A stretch of 64,000 nt of DNA from positions 183,456,888 to 183,520,887 of the forward strand of contig OY986438.1 of NCBI GenBank assembly GCA_963920525.1, read 5' to 3'. A program made the translations under genes and the position numbers. The number at the start of each line of letters is the position of its first letter. Position 1 is the first letter of the stretch. Shown here piece by piece: positions 23,490 through 35,159 of this stretch. This DNA comes from Dichetophora obliterata. Taxonomy: Eukaryota; Arthropoda; Insecta; Diptera; Sciomyzidae. A model generated the notes under the pieces. It searched no databases, was not told the DNA's origin, and saw only the letters and a program-made list of their open reading frames with translations.

Positions 23490-24330
23490 GACCTTAAAAA
23501 TATTAAAATTTTTCTTAAACCTAAAACAATATAAGTTTCTAATTAAGAGCTTAAGGCCAAGTACCCAGCAACATTTTTAATACAAATACTACATGCATTC
23601 TAAGGGACACTGCTTATAGAATACATTTTATAGATCCTAGATCTATTGTGCTTCTTCTTAGCTTTATAGAAAAGAGCTTTCGAGAGACATTTTCATAAAC
23701 TTCTTCTGGAAGGCATTCAAATAGCATTTAAATTCAATTAAAGTAAAAAAAATATGATAAATTTTAATATATATTTTAGATATTTTCGAGGGATTTTTGA
23801 AAAACCCAAACAAAACCCAACCACTTCTTACTTCCAGTGAAAATCAGGAAAAGGGATATTTACGTGATATTTTTAAACAATATAGATAATATGCGTTTTA
23901 TATTCCACATTAATTGTGTGAAAAATTGCACTCCTCCTCATCAATATTATTCAATTGACGAACGATTCATTTTGCTTTCCCCATCGTGAAGATAAAAAAA
24001 CTTGAGCGCTCTTATGTAGAATATTTAAAGTGATCAAAACTTTTTCTTTGCTCTTTAGTAATATTCGTTCGTAGATTGTGCTCCTCTAAAAAAAGTTGAG
24101 ATTGTGCTCCTCTGAGTTGAACAACGTTTCTCGCTCGCGAGTTTTTGCAAGGATAAACTCATTTTATTGAAATTTTTGTTTTCGCTCATTTATTGACTCA
24201 ACGAGCTATCTTGTTAATTAAAAATAAATACGTGTTGTATGATGAACTATATTTTTTCCGTTTTTTAATGAAATATTTAAGTACTTAATAAATTTTTAAA
24301 ATGTTCTTTTTTTGTTTTTTTATATCAGTT
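23490..24330. other. No gene recognised
   Basis: AT-rich spacer. GATTGTGCTCCTCT is repeated near 24074 and 24109. Confidence 0.4.
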
Positions 24331-24721
24331 TCTTATCTATCTATATATATAAAATAGGAGTTTATCTATATATATAAAATAGTGTATGTATGTAACGTAT
24401 GGACTCCAAAACGGCTGGGCCGATTTTGATGAAATTTTCAGGTAATGTTCATCTTGGTACGGTGGGTAACATAGGCTATATTTGGACCCGATAGGTGGCG
24501 CTGGGGTGGACTTATATCGAAAATTTGAATTTATGGACCAATTTAACTGAAATTCAGAATGTATGTTTGTTTGATCATAAGAAAATAATTTGTGTATAAA
24601 TGGACACGGTAGGTGGCGCTGGGGTGGACTTATTTCAAAAATTCGATGGCGTGAAAAATATATAAATACTTTAAATTTTATTTTATAACGAGGGGAGTAG
24701 CGAAGCACACCGGGTTTAGCT
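24331..24721 (+). mobile_element. Helitron-like non-autonomous element (tentative)
   Basis: It begins with two copies of TCTATATATATAAAATAG, contains AACGGCTGGGCCGATTTTGA and two copies of GGTGGCGCTGGGGTGGACTT, and ends GCACACCGGGTTTAGCTAG followed by T. A TC start and a CTAG end before T are Helitron features, but I see no clear 3' hairpin. The 123-residue minus-strand frame inside it is not recognisable. Confidence 0.5.
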
Positions 24722-25425
24722 AGTTATTTCATAAAATGTAATGATTTTTTAAGTTTTTTTTTTATTTTAATATATTGTTACGAAAAATACTAAATATTAT
24801 TGATTTAAATCGTTCCAATTCATTATGTGCAAAGTGTTTAACTAAAGTTTCGCATCAAATAAAAGCGAGTGATTCAAAGAGTTTATCATTTCAAAATTCA
24901 CGAGCGATGAAAACTCAACATCTCTCATCAACACGACGTCGCTCTTTTAATATTTCATACAAACTCACGAACGAGGAAAGCAGTTGAGGTGTTCAAAGAA
25001 GAGTGAATATTTTATCCGCATACGGTCTGAATATTTAAATATGATACATTCATAGCAAACATAACTCAGAAGAGCGAGAGCGCATTGAGATTGCTGTATG
25101 CACCCTGATCAAAACACAAATGCATTGAATGAAAAAACTCAAATCAAATACACTACACTTCACCAAATATTTCCTTCGATTGGTATTGTTTAAATTTCCT
25201 TTGAGTATGTATTTTTTAATTTGTCAAATTTTTCAAATATTTGCAAATAGCTTGATTTCTTTTTTAAGATTGTGCTGAAATGAGAAATATAGAGAGAAAG
25301 CCTAAAGCCAGACCGAAGTTGTCAGCGGCCACGGACGTTTGTTTTTTTACTAATCTCCATAATCTCCACAATACATGTTTTTCTCTTATTTTATTTTGTG
25401 TTGGAGCTCAGCACTGCATTTATAT
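24722..25425. other. No gene recognised
   Basis: AT-rich spacer; the 70-residue frame at 24775-24987 shows no known motif. Confidence 0.4.
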
Positions 25426-26473
25426 GGGTCATTTCACGCCAAATCGGACGGTTTTATAAATTTTTATTTTTTATATCCGCCATTTTTTGATATCTTTGAG
25501 TACTAATCGAAAACCCCTCCCTCCTAAATTTTGGGATTTTTTTGATCATCCGTTCCAAAGATATCGAATTTTCAAAAAACAGCTCTTTTTGTGGTTTTTG
25601 CCCGCAATTTTTTTAAAACTCATTTAAATGAAAATTATAATTTAACATAAAAGCTTAGTTTTTCAATTTAATTTTCACAAAAGAAAATTCTAAAAAATTA
25701 TTTAAAGTGTATAAATACGTAGTTTTCGATTTTTAAAATTAAGATTGCATTTTCGAAAGTGATTGCATATTTTGATTTTCTTCAAAATTTTTATTTGAAT
25801 ATAATGTCAAACAGAAGAAATGACAATAAGCAATGTTGCTTTTGTACTAAAAACAAAAAAAAGGGCATTTTATTTTTTAATGGCACAACTAATTTACATT
25901 TATTTTCAAGATTCTGGAATTGTTTTAAAAAAATATTCGAATAAACAAAATTTTATTAACCCTACAGTAAAAAACAGCAATAAAAAACAGCATACACAAA
26001 AATTTATCGAAAGCTAGAAAAAAAAATTTAATAAAATCAATTTTTTTTTAATTTTTAAAAAATCGAAAAATAGTAGTTGTCGAAGACCCACGACCAGACC
26101 GGTCTCAAAAGTTGTGGAATTAATAATAGTTTGCTGTAAAATATGCAATCAGTTTAGAAAATGCAATCTAAATTTTAAAAATCAAAAATTACGTATTGAA
26201 AAAAAAATTCAAAATTCGAAATTAAATCGAAAAACTTAACTTTTATATTAAATGGTAATTTTCATTTAAATGAGTTTTAAAAAAGTTGCGGGCAAAAAAC
26301 CACAAAAAGAGCTGCATTTTGAAAATTCGATATCTTTGGAACGGATGATCAAAAAAATCCCAAAATTTAGGAGGGAGGGTTTTTCGATGAGCACTCAAAG
26401 ATATCAAAAAATGGCGGAAATTAAAAATAAAATTTTTTAAAACCGTCCCATTTAGCGTGGAATAATGCCCCTC
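25426..26473. mobile_element. Foldback element, ~1.05 kb
   Basis: Arms of roughly 300 bp or more match inverted: CACGCCAAATCGGACGGTTTT against AAAACCGTCCCATTTAGCGTG; GATCATCCGTTCCAAAGATA against its inverse near 26336; CTCATTTAAATGAAAATTA against its inverse near 26255. Short frames in the centre are not genes. Boundaries are good to a few bases; the target duplication is unresolved. Confidence 0.8.
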
Positions 26474-27155
26474 ATATATATATATAATATATATATCTCA
26501 CTTTTCGACTTGCTCGAGGCTTATCTGTTTCTTTTTTGCGCTGTGCTAGTTGAACAAAAAAGAGTGGAATAGAGAGCAACATAAAGTTTTTTGATACTCT
26601 CGCAACACAAACGCTTGAAAAGAAAACGATTAAGCAATACCTGGCAGCTGGTAAGATTGCTTCCAGCTTTAATTAAATGTACTTATTATTAAAATTTCGA
26701 AACTACCGCTAAAGTGTGATGTAGCACAAATATGATATTTTAAAACTTTTCTATAAAAATCGGTCCAGTACTTTTAGAGTTTACCTGGAGCAAAAAATTA
26801 TCACTTTAATTTTATATAATAGTATAGATAATTTGACAAAAACTTCATAACGACTTAAATGATTACAATGCACATTTGCATATAGCCGTTTTCTAAAACA
26901 AACAATGTTTTGGTGCTATCTATTTTGATTTATCTTTAATGTCAGAAGGCGCTGTAGTACAAATATTTTATAAAATTGCCAAAAAGTCCTTAACCACTCA
27001 TATGATTAGCATGAAAATTTGTATAAAGAGGTTTTTAGGTACGATTAGTGTTTTGTCGCTATTTTCATCCATCTAGAACACCATCATTTGATTAGGGACT
27101 TTAACTAAATTTAACTCTTTGCGCTAACTACGGGAACAATGTGTACAGATCCATG

Positions 27156-27158
<3 letters not shown>

Positions 27159-27209
<51 letters not shown>
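27159..27209. repeat. (TA)n microsatellite
   Basis: An uninterrupted run of about 25 TA dinucleotides. Confidence 0.98.
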
Positions 27210-27212
<3 letters not shown>

Positions 27213-27538
27213 ATATCGCATAAATTAATCAACCGAATTCGATAAATTTGGGCTTAAACTCTTCGTTTTGTATTGTAAATTGAATTAAATAGTGGATTGA
27301 GCCAAAAAAATGGTTATGAAAGTAATATTCTTGGACAAAATCATGAAAAAAATGGAAAAATGGTCCAAAATTTGGATAAAATGCCCGTAACTTTTGAACT
27401 TTTTACCAACAAAAAGTAGGGGACTCGATTTTAACGATAGAGGTATGGTTCCTTTGGCAAATTTTCATGGAATAACCCATAGAATACGGAAATTATAGGG
27501 AAATTGTCGAAAAATAAATCGACCCGCCCTAATATATA

Positions 27539-28411
27539 CAGTCATGTGAAAATAAATAGGGACACCTGTATTTTTATATCTAAAGTTGCATGAATTTCAT
27601 ACAAGGTGCAACAGATATAGCATTAATTCCCTCGGGTGGTGTTTCCTCTTGATAAGGCGAGTATAAAACTTTATGGAGTTTCTTCCCACATTGTAAAACT
27701 TTCAATATACAGGGTGTTTTACGGTTTTGGTACGTGTTTAGTATTTATTATTGATCTAGAATTTCAACTACTCACCATAAAATAAAAAATAATATTTTGT
27801 ATTTTAGAAAAAATATCAGCTTTTCCATCTATATATCAAACACTTTCGTGTCATGTGCTGCAGCGGAGCTAAAATTTTGAGATTATCAAACGAAATATCA
27901 GCAAATTTTGTATCTTTTGTTTTAACGGATTTGTAATCGTAAAAATTTAAAATCTCTGTTTTTCATGTTAAAACGCACTTAATCAACAATTCTTTTCTAA
28001 ATTTTAACTTTGGATGATAACAGCTCCGCTAAAAGAAAAGATACAAAATTTGTTGATATTTCGTTGGATACTCTCAAAATTTTAGCTCCGCTAAAGCACA
28101 TCACACGAAAGTGGTTGATATACTGATGAAAAAGTTGATATTTTTTCTAAAACAGAAAATATTATTTTTTATTTTATGGTGAGTTGTAAAGGTTCTATAT
28201 CAATAATACTAAACACATACCAAAACCGTAAAACACCCTGTATCTTGAAAGTTGTACAATGTGGGAGGAAACTCTATAAAGTGTTATACTCGCCTTATCA
28301 ATAAGAATCACCAGCCGAGGGAATTAATGCTATAACTAGGGCTCCTTGTATATAATTCATGCAGCTTCATATATAAAAATATAGGTGTCCGTATTAATTT
28401 TCACATGACTG
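27539..28411. mobile_element. Tc1-type foldback element, complete copy C, 873 bp
   Basis: Starts CAGTCATGTGAAAATAAATA and ends in the inverse, ATTTTCACATGACTG, with TA on each side (27537-27538, 28412-28413). The two halves are inverted copies along almost their whole length. Copies A and B share the inner arms. The CAGT ends and TA flank place it with Tc1/mariner; it has no gene and depends on a transposase elsewhere. Confidence 0.88.
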
Positions 28412-28682
28412 TATATATATAAATTTATACTTTTAAATAAAATTGAAGTGTAACTTTAAAGTTTCCACTTTAATCCAAAAGTACTGGGTCGATTTTTATG
28501 AACATTTTTTTAAAAATATCATAATTTTGCTACAGATTTATTTAGAGGTATTTTTCTTTGGAAATTTTAGTTATAAGTATACTTTATTAAAGTATTAAGT
28601 TTTTTAAGAAATCATCCCAGCTGCCACGCATTGCTTAGTCGTCTTCTTTTTACGTTATGTTGCGAGAGTTTCATTTAACTCC

Positions 28683-29097
28683 ATCCCAGCAAGACATTTT
28701 TATAATTTTGTAAAGCCTTTACTTAATATTCGCTTATTTAATGCATTACATAATACTTAAAGCCCAAAAAGCGTTTACTTTTTGTTTAAAGTAATGCAGA
28801 CTGTACTTTTTGTTCTCTTTGTTCTTTGTAAGAATCAAGTAATGCCAAGAGTAAAAAATTTGCTTTTTCAATAAGTTCTCTGTACCATTAATAAAATGAC
28901 TTGAGCATAAGATATTATTTATCCGCCTCCAGTATGCATATGCAGAAGTGCTTCTCTGGTGTAAGAAATTGCAATCGCCTACCGCCAATGACATGCCTAT
29001 GTTAAAGTAATGCATTCTGTAAGCCAGAAGGTAAGTGATTACTGCCGTTTTCTAGATTATTTTAAGCATTACTTGTAAGCGAAGTTTTTGCTGGGAT
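28683..29097. mobile_element. MITE with CATCCCAGCAA ends
   Basis: CATCCCAGCAAGAC at the left and the inverse of GTTTTTGCTGGGATG (29083-29097) at the right form a short terminal repeat. AAGTAATGC words occur just inside both ends. The 89-residue frame within (28746-29015) is not recognisable. No clear target duplication. Confidence 0.6.
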
Positions 29098-29184
29098 GTT
29101 GCTCTCTTCTCTTTTATTATTCTCAGCTAGCACATCGCAATAAAACACACATGACCTCGAGGCCATGCGAAAAGTGAGATAAGA

Positions 29185-29483
29185 GGTGTTCACACGTCTG
29201 TCAAAAGATTGAAGTATATCGTGATTTTTTACTCTTTTACTCACTCTAAAATTTTTGATTTATTTCTGCTCACACATGATTTTTTGATTGTAGTACCGAT
29301 GCAGGCGTATGTTACTCTTCTGCCTACTTTTTTGCCTACATTTCTGTCTACTCTTCCTTTTTTCTCTTAATAACTACTAAACAACAGACAAGTAAAAAAT
29401 GCAACCCTTTGACTGATTGATGCAGGTCTGGAGCTCAATCAAAATTTTGATTGATTCAATCATTTGACAGATGTGTGAACACC
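29185..29483. mobile_element. MITE, ~299 bp, GGTGTTCACAC ends
   Basis: GGTGTTCACACGTCTGTCAAA at the left is matched inverted by TTTGACAGATGTGTGAACACC at the right with one mismatch, followed by a further inverted GATTGA/TCAATC word. Non-coding. No target duplication found. Confidence 0.75.
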
Positions 29484-30589
29484 CAAATACACACAAATGC
29501 AGACCGACGCACAGTGGGCCCTAATGGACGTTTGTCTCATAAATGATTTTTTAAAAATTACTATGTAGCCTTCATCATTATGAAAGTAATCTAAGAAAAG
29601 GTCAAATTTTGTGCTACAATAAAAATTTTATAAAAAAATTGACACGATTCAGTTATATGGCTTGCTAAAGTGTTCTCAAGACACAGTCCTATATAAGCAG
29701 CGAAATGGAGAACGTTTTTAATCGAATTTTTTTTCAACTCTTTTTTAAATTGATTATACAAGTATTATATACCTTTGGAAAGCTTAATGTTTAAGCTTTC
29801 CGAAAAAATAAAAAAAAAAAAACAAAAAATTGTGTTCTTTAATAAATTTAATATTTTTTATCAACCTGTTTTTTTTTACTTTTTTTCATCTTTGATTAAG
29901 GTTTAAATAGTTGCGCTGTCTTGTGCTGTTTTCTTTCATAGTGCATTTTGTTTCTTAGTGTATTGGTAACTAGACAAAAAAATAAGTTGCTCCAATTTTG
30001 CTCTTTTTGAAAAATTTAAATTTTCATAACGTAAGTGCATGACAAAAAAAATATACCATAAACTTTATATTTTTGTTTTCTTCTATTAAAATCTGTTTAT
30101 GCAGTCGCAATTCATAGCTCCGTTAAAATCTGCCTGTTTCTCAAATACATGTTTGTCTAGAAAAAACCAGTGGCGTAGGAATGCAAAAGGAAATGCTGCC
30201 CTCTCTAACTCATCACATATTATGAACTTGTGTTTTTATGGTTTTTGTGATAACTTTGCACAATTCAACTATTTCTTTAATTTTTTTATGCATCCCATGC
30301 CTTTTGTCGTGCATCGTATTATTCTATAACATATGTTTTCTGGTTTATATCAGAATTCTTCAACAAATATGATTTTTGTGTTGATGTGTTTTTTTCCGTG
30401 ATCATGGTTATATATGTGGAGTATGGAGTCTGCCCCATAATGCCACGCATGTGATGCCCCACTTTTAGGCCATACAAAAAACACTTAAACAAACTACTTT
30501 ACTTTAAATTTTAGATTTTAGACTTTATTTTTAGGATTTCAAACATTATAAAAATTTCCATTAGTTTGTAAGAATAATCTTAACAAGCT
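29484..30589. other. No gene recognised
   Basis: AT-rich DNA with a small hairpin (GGAAAGCTT..AAGCTTTCC near 29778-29801). The 76-residue frame at 30099-30329 has no family resemblance. Confidence 0.4.
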
Positions 30590-31545
30590 TGTAATAATAA
30601 AATTAATGGATTTTGAAAAAAAAGTAGTTTGAATGATTTATTGAATATCATTGAAAATATATTTTAAATTTGTCTTCATTATTGCAAAAGAAAAAAAAAG
30701 TTGTACAATTTTGAAACGCAAAAGCGTATTTTTTTTTAACTTGAAATAAAATAAGTACTATAAACTTAAATGGATTTTGGAAAAAAAGTAGTTCAAGTGA
30801 TTTATTGAATATCAAAGAAAAAAACATTCCAAATTGGGCTTAAATATTTCGAAAAACAAAAAAGCTACAGATTTTTTAAAGCCAAAATCGTATTTTCTTA
30901 AATTTAAAACAAAATATTGGTACTAAAAACTAAAATGCGTTTTAAAAAATAGTTTAAAGGATTTATGGAATATCATAGAAAATATATTTTAAATTTGTCT
31001 TCATTATTGCAAGAGACAAAAAAGTATCATAATTTTGACACGCAAAATCGTATTTTTTTAACTTAAAAAAATTATACTAAAAACAAAAATGAATTTTGGA
31101 AAAAAGTTGTTCAAGTGATTTTTTGAATATCATATAAAATACATTCCAAATTGGGCTTAAATATTTCAAGAAACAAAAAAGCTACCGATTTTTTAAAGCC
31201 AAAATCGCATTTTTTAAAGTTAAAACAAAATGTTTGCTCTAAATACTCAAATGGATTTAAAGAAATTTAGTTTAAATGGTTTATTGAATATTATAAAAAA
31301 TATATTTCAATTTCAAATTTGGCTTAATTATTGCAAGAGACACGAATGTTAGATAATTTTGAAGTGCCATAATCGTATATTTCTTAATTTTTAATAAAAT
31401 TTTAGTGATAAAAAACAACATGGATATTGAAATAAAATAGTTCAAACGATTTATTGAGTATCATAGACAATATATTCCAAGTTTGGCTTAATTATACCAA
31501 GAGACAAAAAAGTTACAGATTTTTGAGACGCAAAAGTCCATTTGG
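30590..31545. repeat. ~160-bp satellite, alternating monomer types
   Basis: Six diverged tandem monomers start at ATGGATTTTG-like words near 30606, 30770, 30932, 31088, 31249 and 31417 (steps 156-168 bp). Monomers 1 and 3 share TTTAAATTTGTCTTCATTAT; monomers 2 and 4 share CATTCCAAATTGGGCTTAAA. The first four monomers thus form two copies of a ~320-bp dimer. Confidence 0.85.
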
Positions 31546-31639
31546 GGCCACTGTGCGGCGCTCCAAAACAAAACAAAACCAAAGGACACATTTCTATAAC
31601 TATAATTTCTATAACCTCAAGCTTAAAAAATGTAATAGG

Positions 31640-32330
31640 GAATAAAACTTTGTCACTCCGTTTGTAACGCCGATAAGGAGGCGTGGCCGGTATAGAAAAG
31701 TATATATATTCTTGATCGGAATCACCTCGATTTAGCCATGTCCATCTGTCCGTCTGTGGTCACGATAACAGCCGTAATTTTTCAGCTATCCTAGCGAAAT
31801 TCAATATACAAGCTTTCTATTTAAGCTTTCTATGGAGGTCAAGTTCGAAAATGAGCCAAATCGGATGAAAACCACGCCCACCTCCCATACAAAGTGACTT
31901 AACCAAAACGGTAAAATCTCTTTAAAATCCACAAAAATTAATGTAATGTCTTCAAATTTTCCACAGAGTCTTTAATATTCATTATAATCTTCAAGTATGA
32001 AATTTGTAAAAATGAGATGAAAAACACGCCTACCTCCCTTGCAAAGTGACTTACCCAAAATGGTTATATCTCTTTCAATTCCTTAAAAACTAATCTAATG
32101 ACTTAAAATTTTGCACATAAGCTTTAACCTTTAATATGCATTTTTAGTATAAAATTTGTAAAAGTCGAATAAAAATCACGTCTACCTCCCATACGAAGTG
32201 AGTTCACCAAAGTGGTAAAATCTCTTTCAATTCCACAAAAATTAATCTAATGACTTCAAATTTTGCCCAAAGCCTTTAACAGTTAATATAAACTTTAGGT
32301 ATGAAATTTGGAAAAATCGTCGTACATGGA
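31640..32330. repeat. Transposon-type repeat with three ~152-bp units
   Basis: The left part contains AAGTATATATATTCTTGATC and CCATGTCCATCTGTCCGTCTG, words commonly seen in dispersed fly transposon sequence (from memory, unchecked). Three tandem units follow, each with CACGCCCACCTCCCATACAAAG-like sequence, at about 31872, 32025 and 32177. Non-coding. Confidence 0.7.
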
Positions 32331-32649
32331 GGTATTTTAATAGATAATTCCTTACTAGTTTTCTTTGACAAGTTTGTTTTTTTTGAGATGGATAAAAAAA
32401 CGTCCGAGGCGAAGCCGCTGACAACAGTGCTCTGATACTATATGTATTTATAATCAGAAAAAAACTCTAATCAAATAATATAATGTCATTATATTTAATG
32501 CATGACTAAATGCTATTGCATTATTAGCATATTCTTAAAAAAGCGAGCGATTAATTATGTAATTGAGTTCACTTACACAATAACAATGCAATCGAATCAG
32601 AATACATATGTAGCTAGAAATTTATTTTTGCTTGAATTTTATTCTTAAG

Positions 32650-34860
32650 CAGGGACCGTAACGGTAATGATTTTTACAGAAAAGTTAAAAAATAATCGTT
32701 AAGTCAAAATTTTACTTTTATTTTGTTTTTATCAAAAATAAAAGTTAAAATATGACTTAATTTTTAGATCAAAAATATGAGTTAAAATGTGATATATTTT
32801 TTCGATCAAAAATATAAGTTAAAATTTTACTCTTATTACTTCGATCAAAAATAAAAGTTAAAATTTTACTTTAATTTTTTGTGATCAAAAATAAAAGTTA
32901 AAATTTTACTTTTATTCTTGCGATCAAAAATAGTGATTAAAAACTTGACAGATCTATTGCTTATAAACTATTATAATCAGGGACCGTAACAACTATGATT
33001 TTTTTCAAAACAGTCAACATATAATCGTTATTTTTAACTGATTTGATATCGATCAAAAATAAAAGTAAAAATTTGACTTTTAGTTTTTCGATCAAATATA
33101 TTAGTTAAAATTTGATTTTTATATTTTTATCAAAAATAAAAGTTAAATATGACTTTTATTTTTTCGATCAAAAATATAAGTTAAAATTTGACTTTTATTT
33201 TTTTATAAAAAACCAAAGTAAAGATATGACTGTCATTTTTGCGATCAAAAATATAAGGTAAAGTTTGACTTTTATTTTTTCGATCAAAAATAAAAGTCAA
33301 AATTTGACTATGATGATAAACAACTATGATTTTTTTCAAAAAAGTCAACAAATAATCGTTATTTTTAACTGATTTCATATCGATCAAAAATAAAAGTTAA
33401 TATTTGACTTTTAGTTTTTCGATCAAATATATTAGTTAAAATTTGATTTTTATATTTTTATCAAAAATAAAAGTTAAATATGACTTTTATTTTTTCGATC
33501 AAAAATATAAGTTAAAATTTGACTTTTATTTTTTTATAAAAAACCAAAGTTAAGATATGACTATCATTTTTACGATCAAAAATATAAGGTAAAGTTTGAC
33601 TTTTATTTTTCCGATCTAAAATAAAAGTCAAAATTTGACTTTTATTTTTCCGATCAAAAATAAAAGTTTAAATTTGGCTTATGTTTTTTTGATCAAAAAT
33701 AAAAGTTAAAATTTGACTTTTATTTTTCCGATCCAAAATAGAGATTAAAAACTTGACAGATCTATTTCTTATTAACTATTATAAAAGTTTAAGTTTTCAA
33801 AAAAAATTAATTGAGAACATTTTGTATTCTTTTACACCTATATTCGTAACATTTTTGCACAGAGATAAAAAATTTGCCATCTATCTCCATATCGTTGCAT
33901 TGCATCGCTTAGTTGCTTATCATTGCACATTTTGTTTTCATATATTTCGCAAACGACTGGAACAGCGACTGCAAGCAGATGATTTAGGAATGAAAATATT
34001 ACTTTTACTTTTGATCGAATAAATAAAAGTAAAATTTTAACTGTTATTTTTGATCGAAAAAATAAAAGTCAAATTGTAAATTTTATATTTTATCAAAAAA
34101 ATTAAAGTAAAATTTTAACTTTTGTTTTTGATCAAAAAAATAAAAGTTAAACTTTAACTTATATTTTTGATCGAAAAATATAAGTAAAATTTGAACGTTT
34201 ATTTTTGATCAAAAAATAAAAGTCAAATTTTAACTTTTTGACTGAACATTTTTTAATTGAACATTTGGTTGTGAAAATAGCCACCTTTCAGTTAGAACAC
34301 TAGCTTCTGGCGAAGCAAAAACTCGTTTCATTTCTATGGTGCATTTCGACAAACAATCGAACACCAATGAATATTGAAATAAATGAAGAAGCAACTAGAA
34401 CAGATGGCAACCCTTGATAGAGTTGATGGCGGTGATCTAAAATGGCCTCCTGCTTTGAAGTGTCATATGATTAGCAGCCATACAATTCATAAGAATGAAT
34501 TAGAGGATCTGTACATTCATATGCTAGTTTAAACAGTGAGTTAATCACAGCTTAATCACTCAAAGACTACTGATGAGGAATATGTAGCGATTTCCGAAAC
34601 AGACTGTCTAGTCAGCTAAGTGATTGACTCTATACAGAGTTGTTGTTGTTGCTTTCTTGAAAACTCACTTGATCTAAAGCTCACAATCTTAATTCATGTA
34701 ATTATTCAATAGATCATAAAAATTAATTAATTTTTGACTTTTATTTGATCAAAAACATAAGAGTAAAATTTTATTTTTTTTGATCGAAATAAAATTGGTC
34801 AAAAAATAACGATTATTTATTGACTTTTTTAAAAAAAATCAGAAAAACTAAAATCATTCA
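32650..34860. repeat. GATCAAAAATAAAAGT array with flanking inverted ends
   Basis: Dozens of variants of GATCAAAAATAAAAGTTAAA alternate with AATTTGACTTTTATTTTT. A block of about 330 bp near 32988-33310 is repeated at 33321-33640. AGGGACCGTAAC occurs at 32652 and 32980; GTTAAAAAATAATCGTTA near 32684 is matched inverted by TAACGATTATTTATTGAC near 34807-34824. This suggests one large element with expanded sub-terminal repeats, but the ends are uncertain. The 89-residue frame at 33753-34022 is not recognisable. Confidence 0.65.
34440..34717 (-). repeat. Dispersed repeat, partner of 13381-13680
   Basis: The reverse complement follows the same order of words as 13381-13680, including AACAACAACAACTCTG and AGACAGTCTGTTTCG. 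It lies next to, or inside, the GATCAAAAATAAAAGT array. Confidence 0.75.
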
Positions 34861-34890
34861 ATTGCTATATTCAAATATCGAATAGACTTA

Positions 34891-35156
34891 CATCCCTATT
34901 CTGGCAAATTGACAAATTGTTAACCAGTATTTTGAATATTTCTATGTGTTTGTTGTAATTTTTTTATTTCAAAACAAAATTTTAAGCTCAAAAATAAAAA
35001 AATTCAAGATAAAAATTGTCAACTGCTTTTCAGTTATTGACAATTTCATTAACAAATTTTGTTTTTTGGGCTTTAAATTTTGTATTGAAAACAACAAACA
35101 CATAGAAATATTCAAAATACTGATTAACAATTTGTTAATTTGCCAGAATAGGGCTG
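34891..35156. mobile_element. PIF/Harbinger-type MITE, copy 2, TTA duplication
   Basis: Palindrome starting CATCCCTATTCTGGCAAA and ending CCAGAATAGGGCTG, flanked by TTA at 34888-34890 and 35157-35159. It matches copy 1 at 11864-12127 along its length with scattered differences. The 75-residue and 66-residue frames across it are artefacts of the palindrome. Confidence 0.87.
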
Positions 35157-35159
35157 TTA

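Larger units (their letters stand above)
26595..28665. mobile_element. Older inverted-repeat element enclosing copy C
   Basis: ACTCTCGCAACACAAACG and AAGCAATACCTGGCAGCTGG near 26596-26653 recur inverted near 28616-28671. Inside them a second pair, AAAGTGATAATTTT..GTACTGGACCGATTTTTAT on the minus strand near 26740-26815 and its counterpart near 28455-28500, is also inverted. The span contains a (TA)n run and the complete Tc1-type foldback at 27539-28411, which inserted later. Ends are approximate. Confidence 0.6.

Noticed and set aside
24337..24708. 123-residue minus-strand frame
   Set aside because: Lies entirely inside a repeated non-coding element and has no recognisable motif.
32650..33740. 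CRISPR-like array
   Set aside because: The repeats are AT-only variants without unique spacers of constant length, in what is clearly eukaryotic DNA.
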